From the NCBI GenBank assembly GCA_013698055.1, contig JACCVS010000802.1:1-13083 (forward strand): 13,083 nt of DNA. The letters are read 5' to 3'. The position numbers and the translations under genes are program-made. The notes under the pieces were generated by a model, which saw only the letters and a program-made list of their open reading frames with translations, made no database searches and was not told the DNA's origin. The stretch's first letter is position 1; the number at the start of each line of letters is the position of its first letter. The stretch is from Acidobacteriota bacterium. GTDB taxonomy: Bacteria > Acidobacteriota > Blastocatellia > Pyrinomonadales > Pyrinomonadaceae. Positions 6,302 to 11,636 of this stretch are shown piece after piece.

Positions 6302-7744
6302 ATGAAGAGGCAGCGCCTCGCCATTAGAGAGCAGCAGCTTCAGGAGACGGAAGAGCAGTTTCAGGAAGTGGCCAGGCAATGGCTCACAAAAGAGCGACAA
6401 CTTCAGGAATTGGCATCGCTGGTTCAAATCAAAGAGCAACAGCTTCAGGCAACATCGCAGCAACTCCATGATAAAGATGTGCAGCTTCAGATAAGAGATC
6501 AGCAATTACAGGAAAAGGAGCAGTTGGTACAAGCGACAGAACAATTACTTAGTGTGACAGAGCAATTGATGGCCACGAAAAATCAGTTGCTTGAGGCCAG
6601 GGAACTACAACTAGCGGAGCAGGAAGCCGGAATACAGGCGCAAGACCAACAAGTTCAGGAATTGAATCGGCAGGTTCAGGAAACCAGTCAACGATTGAGC
6701 GTCAAGCAACAGCATCTTGACGAAGTGCTCAGTTCCCGCGCGTTACGAATCGGCTCGACGCTCACCTGGCCGATGCGTAAATTAAGACATGGACGCTTCC
6801 GGTCTGTTACTTCGGCACGCGCTGCAAATGATACCGCGGTCAGCGCTCCTGTAGACAGAAGAACCGAAGAAGTTATCGAAGCGGGCGCGCCCGCTTCGTC
6901 TCCGGCTAGAAATGTGGGGACGCTGGCGATTGGGATTGTGACTTTCAATAACTCAACAGACCAGCTTGCCCGGTTGTTGCGCTCAATCGAATTAGCCATC
7001 CGTCATATAGAGGAAGCGCAGGTCAAGGTCCGCCTTTTTTTCATTGACAATGGCGGTGAGTCTTGCTGGCCGGAATCAAATATCCTGTCCAGGCGCTTTG
7101 AAACACAGGGCAATATCGGCTTTGGTCGCGGAATGAATACCTTGATGACAGCGGCGTTTGCCGAAGATGAGACAGAGTGGTTTCTCTGTCTCAACCCGGA
7201 CGGTGTATTGCATCGCGGAGCCTTAAAAGAGCTTTTATCCAGCAGCGTGGCGCACCCTGATAGCTTGATCGAAGCTCGCCAATTCCCGGAGGAGCATGTC
7301 AAGCCGTATGATCCGCGAACTCTCGAAACGCCGTGGGCTACGGGCGCGTGCCTGTTAATTCGGCGGAGAATTTTTGAGAGTATCGGCGGATTCGATCCTA
7401 ACTTCTTCATGTATCTTGAGGATATAGACCTCTCGTGGCGCGCCAAATCAGCCGGGTACTCCATCAGGGTTTCGCCGAAAGCGCTTTTCGGACATGCTGT
7501 GCTTCACCGCAAGCCTGACAAGAGCGTTGACAAATCTTTTCTCCTGTCAGGACGGTATCTAGCCTACAAGTGGAAAAACCCGGAATTCTATAAATGGGCT
7601 GAACGCGAACTCGTTAAGCGGAAATACTATCAATCGCGCTCCGAGTTGCCAGAGTTAACCGAATTGAATACCGGTTCAACCGAACTTAATCCCGAGCTAT
7701 CAAACTTCAATTATTATTTTCATTTTTCGCAGCCCCGGTGGTAG
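6302..7744 (+). CDS. Family 2 glycosyltransferase with N-terminal heptad coiled coil
   Basis: Predicted cytoplasmic glycosyltransferase of 480 residues with a long N-terminal oligomerisation or scaffold arm. Numbering from the ATG at 6302, residues 11-143 are nineteen uninterrupted heptads rich in Gln and Glu (QQLQETE, RQLQELA, QQLQEKE and variants), with a hydrophobic residue at the third place of each. A basic linker (SSRALRIGSTLTWPMRKL) follows. The GT2 domain runs from about 206 to 445: LAIGIVTFNNS, FFIDNGG, NIGFGRGMN, then LNPDG, whose D300 lies at the DXD site, and later GGFDPNFFMYLEDIDLSWR with E373-D374 at the catalytic-base region. The latter half resembles rhamnosyltransferase-type enzymes, but donor specificity is not provable here. 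An in-frame ATG at 6257 would add 15 residues. It begins about 98 bases after the exporter ATPase. Confidence 0.85.
   Translation: MKRQRLAIREQQLQETEEQFQEVARQWLTKERQLQELASLVQIKEQQLQATSQQLHDKDVQLQIRDQQLQEKEQLVQATEQLLSVTEQLMATKNQLLEARELQLAEQEAGIQAQDQQVQELNRQVQETSQRLSVKQQHLDEVLSSRALRIGSTLTWPMRKLRHGRFRSVTSARAANDTAVSAPVDRRTEEVIEAGAPASSPARNVGTLAIGIVTFNNSTDQLARLLRSIELAIRHIEEAQVKVRLFFIDNGGESCWPESNILSRRFETQGNIGFGRGMNTLMTAAFAEDETEWFLCLNPDGVLHRGALKELLSSSVAHPDSLIEARQFPEEHVKPYDPRTLETPWATGACLLIRRRIFESIGGFDPNFFMYLEDIDLSWRAKSAGYSIRVSPKALFGHAVLHRKPDKSVDKSFLLSGRYLAYKWKNPEFYKWAERELVKRKYYQSRSELPELTELNTGSTELNPELSNFNYYFHFSQPRW
6332..6730 (+). repeat. 21-base periodic tract encoding 19 heptads
   Basis: The tract codes for 19 seven-residue units without a register break. 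The periodicity is visible in DNA: CAGCTTCAG recurs at 6335, 6440 and 6482, spaced 105 and 42 bases, both multiples of 21. This suggests growth by duplication of a 21-base unit followed by divergence, and possible length variation between strains. Confidence 0.75.
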
Positions 7745-7752
7745 CAGTGCCG

Positions 7753-8823
7753 ATGCAGCAGGTCAACAACGCAATTCAAGGTAACACCAGGCTGAGTGTT
7801 GTCGTGCGCTTTCATAAAGAAGAGAGACTGCCGTTTTTAGAAGAGGCGGTGTTTTCTCTGGCCATACAGGACTGGGACGACCTCGAAGTAATAGTCGTGC
7901 TACAGAATGGAACGGACGAGCTTCAGCGCGCTGTTGAGTCCCTTATCCATCAGCAGCCCTGGCCTGATTCTCCGCAATATAAAATCGTCACCGTCCCGAT
8001 TACTGAAGGGGTTGACGGGCGAAGCACATTATTGAATCATGGAATCAAACATGCTACCGGACGGTTTCTGGCATTTCTTGACGATGATGATTATGTCTAT
8101 CATCACGGATACGTCACCCTTATTCGGCAGCTTTTGAATGGCGAAAGTGTTATCGCTCTGGGCGGGTGTCGCAGAGCATTGATGCAGCCTAATGATGATC
8201 ACTGGTTCATCCAGACTAAAGATCAATTTTTCGCCTGGGGGCGCACACGGCTTGATTTATTTAGAGAGAATTTTATTCCGATACATTCCTACGTAATTGA
8301 CCGGTCGCGCCTTGGCGATTTCAAGTTGTATTTCGACGACGATCTACCGCCTCTTGAGGATTACGACTTTTTATTGCGCCTCTGTTCAAAGTTTGAGCCG
8401 GACTTCGCTCAGTTTGAGACGCCTGTGTGCGAATATAGAATTCGACTGGATGGCTCGAACAGTCTCGCTTATGTTCCCGATGCTCCGTCCCACGTCGTTG
8501 CGGCACAAAAGCGGGCGCAGCGGCTTATCAGAGAAAGAAAAGAAAGCCTGATTAGTAATATGCCTGCTGCCGACCTCGTAAAACTCAAAGAAGGCTTGCT
8601 TGAAAGCATCGGCGAGAGACGCGCCGACGACGGCAATCAGACAAGAGACGTTCAAGAAATAAACGATGGCACGACAGCGTACCAGCCGGAGCCGGACAAT
8701 CGTGTGCTCTTAAAAATCACGCAGGATATCTATCTATTCTTCAGTCGCCATCCCGATTGGGAGAGGCGGCTAAGCAATACTCTTCACACGAGCTGGAAGG
8801 CATATAAAAGATTAAGGAGATGA
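7753..8823 (+). CDS. Family 2 glycosyltransferase (GT-A fold)
   Basis: Predicted cytoplasmic glycosyltransferase of 356 residues. The GT2 domain starts near residue 13 (RLSVVVRFHKEERLPF), with LEVIVVLQNGT as the second nucleotide-binding strand. FLAFLDDDDYVY contains four aspartates (D110-D113) at the DXD site, and LEDYDFLLRLC supplies E202-D203 at the catalytic-base position. A polar, variable C-terminal tail follows, ending in a basic cluster (KAYKRLRR). The previous gene ends at 7744. The ATG at 7753 is preferred, with GGTGG at 7737-7741 as a weak ribosome binding site; GTG at 7738 or 7747 are alternative starts adding 5 or 2 residues. The initial RFHKEERLPFLEEA differs from the usual YNHAxFL pattern but keeps the fold's opening strand and helix. 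Confidence 0.8.
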   Translation: MQQVNNAIQGNTRLSVVVRFHKEERLPFLEEAVFSLAIQDWDDLEVIVVLQNGTDELQRAVESLIHQQPWPDSPQYKIVTVPITEGVDGRSTLLNHGIKHATGRFLAFLDDDDYVYHHGYVTLIRQLLNGESVIALGGCRRALMQPNDDHWFIQTKDQFFAWGRTRLDLFRENFIPIHSYVIDRSRLGDFKLYFDDDLPPLEDYDFLLRLCSKFEPDFAQFETPVCEYRIRLDGSNSLAYVPDAPSHVVAAQKRAQRLIRERKESLISNMPAADLVKLKEGLLESIGERRADDGNQTRDVQEINDGTTAYQPEPDNRVLLKITQDIYLFFSRHPDWERRLSNTLHTSWKAYKRLRR

Positions 8824-8886
8824 CAATCCAGAACCTGAGCCGTGACTGATCAGAACCAGGCATGAATGTTAGTGTTATCTCAGCCG

Positions 8887-8892
8887 AAAGGA
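8887..8892 (+). promoter_or_regulatory. Ribosome binding site deciding the 8899 start
   Basis: AAAGGA lies 6 bases before the ATG at 8899. The earlier in-frame ATG at 8866 lacks such a signal, and the 11 residues it would add overlap this site. Confidence 0.65.
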
Positions 8893-8898
8893 ATTACC

Positions 8899-9912
8899 AT
8901 GAACCCATTCGCACAAATCGTCAGTTCCATCAAACGCAGAATTTCTTCATCTTCCCAGAGTCCAATGGGTATGCCCCCGGAGCCTGAGCATTTAGAGACC
9001 GGGGTCGCCCGAAATTGGGATATCAATCCAAAAGATTTCCCCTGGTTTGACCAGCCTAATGCGCTCGAATTGCTGGAAAAACGTCGGAGCGCGGAGCATT
9101 TGAGCGATGAGGATTACAATCTTCTTCGCAAGTGGGCCACTGATGGTTACTGCGTGGTTTCCGGAATCGTTCCTGATGAGTTGCTTGATACCATGATGCT
9201 GGAGATTGATCAGCTATGGATTGCCGATCGGGTCTGCGAAGGATTAGATTTTCACGACCTTAAAGTTGGCCCTAATGATGCACCTATCAAGCTGACCCAT
9301 GCCGAAGTGCTTGCGCTGGAAACTACCGAGCGTTTCGCGGCAAGAGACAAATCCAACTGGCGGATACACTCCTTCCAGGAGTATTCCCCCAGCGCAAAGG
9401 CTATCTTTTATGACGCCGAGTTAATCCGCTTGACTTCCCTGATCTTTGGCTACCCTTCGATCCCCGAAGCCACTATTAACTTTATGTATGGCAGCGCTCA
9501 GAACGCGCATCAAGATATGTCTGTCTTCCACGTCTTCCCGCCTAATTACATTATTGGCTGCTGGATTGCCTGCGAAGATATCTCGCCGGACTCGGGGCCG
9601 CTTATGTTCTATCCTGAATCGCACCGCGAACCGCTCTTCAGCGAGTTCAAGGATTATCCCCAAACTAATCTGAGGACAGCCTCACCGGAGTTGACGCAAG
9701 CCTACACCAGCTATGTGGAAGAACTGACGCGCAAATACGAACGCCACCTCTTCCACGCCAAAAAGGGCGACATCTTTTTGTGGCATGGACAACTGCTCCA
9801 CGGTGGCAGCGAGATAAAGAATCCGAAGTTGACTCGCAAATCTTATGTTATTCATTACTTCCCCCCGGAAATGAATGTCGGCCCTCACATGAAAGGGCCT
9901 TTCAACTGGTGA
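8899..9912 (+). CDS. Phytanoyl-CoA dioxygenase-like Fe(II)/2-oxoglutarate oxygenase
   Basis: Predicted cytoplasmic non-haem iron oxygenase of 337 residues that would hydroxylate an organic substrate using O2 and 2-oxoglutarate. AHQDMSVFH provides the H-x-D iron ligands (H204, D206). WHGQLLHGGS provides the distal histidine (H301), and R313 in LTRKSYV is placed to bind 2-oxoglutarate. GYCVVSGIVPDELLD at the N-terminal side and DSGPLMFYPESHR between the ligands are typical PhyH-family blocks. The first 60 residues are variable and polar. The ATG at 8899 is chosen over 8866 because AAAGGA precedes it. Between glycosyltransferases and the ligase block, it may modify a sugar or lipid of the glycan. 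Iron/2-oxoglutarate hydroxylation of Kdo by KdoO is a precedent in LPS biology, but the substrate here is unknown. Confidence 0.85.
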   Translation: MNPFAQIVSSIKRRISSSSQSPMGMPPEPEHLETGVARNWDINPKDFPWFDQPNALELLEKRRSAEHLSDEDYNLLRKWATDGYCVVSGIVPDELLDTMMLEIDQLWIADRVCEGLDFHDLKVGPNDAPIKLTHAEVLALETTERFAARDKSNWRIHSFQEYSPSAKAIFYDAELIRLTSLIFGYPSIPEATINFMYGSAQNAHQDMSVFHVFPPNYIIGCWIACEDISPDSGPLMFYPESHREPLFSEFKDYPQTNLRTASPELTQAYTSYVEELTRKYERHLFHAKKGDIFLWHGQLLHGGSEIKNPKLTRKSYVIHYFPPEMNVGPHMKGPFNW

Positions 9913-9923
9913 GACATGAGCTT

Positions 9924-9943
9924 TAATCCGGGGGTGCGGATTA
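9924..9943 (+). other. Hairpin in gap after the dioxygenase gene
   Basis: TAATCCG (9924-9930) and CGGATTA (9937-9943) pair perfectly around a 6-base loop, 12 bases after the dioxygenase stop. No T run follows, so it is not a standard intrinsic terminator. It may be a transcript-end or processing structure. The rest of the 159-base gap to 10071 is AT-rich and holds nothing else I can support. Confidence 0.3.
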
Positions 9944-10071
9944 TGGAATAAGAGAAGAAAATTTATTCAATGTTGCTCAAGGATGACATTCTCTTCTATC
10001 ACAAGTTCATGGTAGTCTCGCATTTAAAACTGAACAGGCACGAGAATTAAATTTAAGAGACTGTGGAACGG

Positions 10072-10917
10072 ATGATGGCAAAGAGAACTGGGTCTCTCAA
10101 GCTGACACGCCTCACCTATTACCTGATCGTCAAATCCATCACTGATGTCCTGCTCATCGCAATCCTCGGGCTTGGCTTTTACCTGACAGCGTTTAATCCT
10201 TACTTTCATGGCTGGGTTGATGATGCCAACTCGCGATGGGTCAGGGGATGGGTGATAAATAGAGCCGCGCCCGCCGTGGATGTTGAAGCGCAATTATATA
10301 TAGACGGACGTTTCGTCGAGAGCCAGCCCGCCAATCAGCCGCGCCCCGATATAGTTGCAACGCAACTGGCCGAAAATGAGAAGCACGGGTTCTTTTTTAC
10401 CACCCCGGCACTTGAAGCAGGCGAGCATGAAGCGCGCGTCTTCGCGGTTCATGAGAGTGGCGAAGGAGAGCGTCGGACATTACAACTCGTCGGCAAGCCT
10501 TTTCATTTTGTCACGGAAGGAAATCCGGCTGAACCATACTTTCGCGGCTGGGTTGACGAGGCTAATGCACAGTATGTGAGGGGCTGGATCATAGATTCCG
10601 CCACGCCCGCCGCAAATCCAGAGGTGCAACTTTATATAGACAAACGTTTCATCGAGAGTCGAGCGGCAAATCAACCTCGCCCCGATTTAGTTGCCGCTCG
10701 TGTGGCGGGGGATGAGAAGCACGGATTTTTCTTTACCACTCCGGCGCTTGAAGAAGGGGAGCATGAAGCGCGAGTTTATGTGGTGCATGAGAGTGGCAGC
10801 GAGAAGAATCGCATTTTAAGGTTGATTGAAAAGCCGACACGCTTCATTGTTAAAGCTGCCGAGAGCAAACCATCTGCTGAAGAAGAGAGTAAAACGTCCG
10901 AGAACTCATCGCGATGA
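10072..10917 (+). CDS. Membrane-anchored protein with two 112-residue repeats
   Basis: Unrecognised at gene level. The 281-residue protein has a basic N-terminus, one hydrophobic segment (about residues 22-41) that looks like a signal anchor, then two tandem domains (44-155 and 156 to about 260) expected in the periplasm, and a polar Glu/Ser/Lys-rich tail. Hand alignment gives about 67 identities in 105 positions. Each unit contains GWVD.AN...VRGW, QLYID.RF.ES, ANQPRPD, EKHGFFFTTPALE and GEHEARV.VHESG. The GW...GW plus HGFFF pattern recalls β-sandwich modules of secreted bacterial proteins, often linked to carbohydrate or adhesion functions; that comparison is from memory. The ATG at 10072 is chosen (GGAA close upstream, AAGAGA at 10055-10060); GTG 10063 or ATG 10075 are alternatives. 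Its stop overlaps the next start as ATGA, which suggests coupled translation. Confidence 0.7.
   Translation: MMAKRTGSLKLTRLTYYLIVKSITDVLLIAILGLGFYLTAFNPYFHGWVDDANSRWVRGWVINRAAPAVDVEAQLYIDGRFVESQPANQPRPDIVATQLAENEKHGFFFTTPALEAGEHEARVFAVHESGEGERRTLQLVGKPFHFVTEGNPAEPYFRGWVDEANAQYVRGWIIDSATPAANPEVQLYIDKRFIESRAANQPRPDLVAARVAGDEKHGFFFTTPALEEGEHEARVYVVHESGSEKNRILRLIEKPTRFIVKAAESKPSAEEESKTSENSSR
10201..10536 (+). repeat. Tandem repeat unit 1 (112 codons)
   Basis: First copy of a 336-base coding repeat, starting at the codon for Tyr44 of the membrane-anchored protein. The segment 10378-10440 (EKHGFFFTTPALE to EHEARV) is nearly the same as 10714-10776, exactly 336 bases later. Confidence 0.75.
10537..10851 (+). 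repeat. Tandem repeat unit 2 (about 105 codons)
   Basis: Second copy of the repeat, in the same frame and contiguous with the first. Many of the differences are third-position changes within conserved blocks, so the duplication has diverged under selection for the protein. Confidence 0.75.
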
Positions 10918-11636
10918 TCGTCGAAGAAATAGGCGAAAGTAACCCGCTACCTGATGCTGCTCAAGGTGAGCGGCCACAGGCGAACCTTCAGGGAATGTTC
11001 GGCGAGAAGATGCTCGCCGCGTGGGAGATCGCATCCGTCACGCTCTCTTTTTTAATCGCCGCGTGGGTCGTCCCACCATTCGCCAGGCAAAGCTTGCTAA
11101 TCGGCGCTATCCCGTTGTGCCTCGCTCTGGCTCTCATGCTGCTTTCGCAACGAGCGCGCGGTGAAAGTGCGCGTGACATCGGATGGAGGATGGACAATTT
11201 CATCTCTGCATTGATATCACTTGCTCTGCCGATGCTCGCCTTCGCTGCTCTGATCATTATTGTGGGCTGGTTAAGCAACGGATTTCGCACCGATAAAGTA
11301 TACGTCTGGCAATGGCTGGCGTGGTTGCCTGCCTGGGCTTTAATCCAACAGTACGCGCTGCAAGGTTTCATCAATCGTCGCGCGCAGATTTTGTGTGGAC
11401 GCGGGTTGGGCAGCATCCTGTTAGTGGCTTGCATCTTTGCCGTGCTTCACTTGCCGAACCCGTGGCTGGCCTGCGCGACTTTTGTCGGCGGGTTGATCTG
11501 GGGCAGCGTGTATCAGCGTCATCCCAATCTTCCGGCTTTAGCGATTTCTCATACTTTAATGTCGCTCGTCCTGGTCTGGGCGCTGCCGCCTTCGATGATG
11601 AGTAATCTTCGAGTCGGGTTCAGGTACTTCGGTTGA
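10914..11636 (+). CDS. CPBP-family membrane protein with altered catalytic motif
   Basis: Polytopic inner-membrane protein of 240 residues that resembles CPBP (CAAX protease/bacteriocin-processing) intramembrane proteins. The N-terminal 35 residues are polar, followed by about six to seven hydrophobic segments. Motif 2 is present as FAVLH (F175, H179). The motif 3 histidine is H213 in ISHTLMS, without the usual Asn four residues later. Motif 1, normally EExxFRG, reads QQYALQG here (Q145, Q146, Q150): both catalytic glutamates and the arginine are glutamine. If the alignment is right, glutamate-dependent proteolysis is unlikely and a binding or scaffold role is more plausible. The ATG overlaps the stop of the repeat protein (ATGA), and its own stop overlaps the TTG of the ligase gene, so the three are probably translated together. 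Confidence 0.75.
   Translation: MIVEEIGESNPLPDAAQGERPQANLQGMFGEKMLAAWEIASVTLSFLIAAWVVPPFARQSLLIGAIPLCLALALMLLSQRARGESARDIGWRMDNFISALISLALPMLAFAALIIIVGWLSNGFRTDKVYVWQWLAWLPAWALIQQYALQGFINRRAQILCGRGLGSILLVACIFAVLHLPNPWLACATFVGGLIWGSVYQRHPNLPALAISHTLMSLVLVWALPPSMMSNLRVGFRYFG

Noticed and set aside
7003..7464. Minus-strand frame of 153 codons
   Set aside because: Opposite the GT2 domain of the coiled-coil glycosyltransferase; composition looks like an antisense shadow with no motif.
8829..8857. CAGAACC twice (8829 and 8851) with a CTGATCAG palindrome between glycosyltransferase and dioxygenase genes
   Set aside because: Seven-base direct repeats and an 8-base palindrome are expected by chance; no promoter or terminator pattern accompanies them.
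10988..11434. Minus-strand frame of 148 codons
   Set aside because: Opposite the CPBP-like gene, whose + frame has membrane segments and start/stop overlaps with both neighbours.
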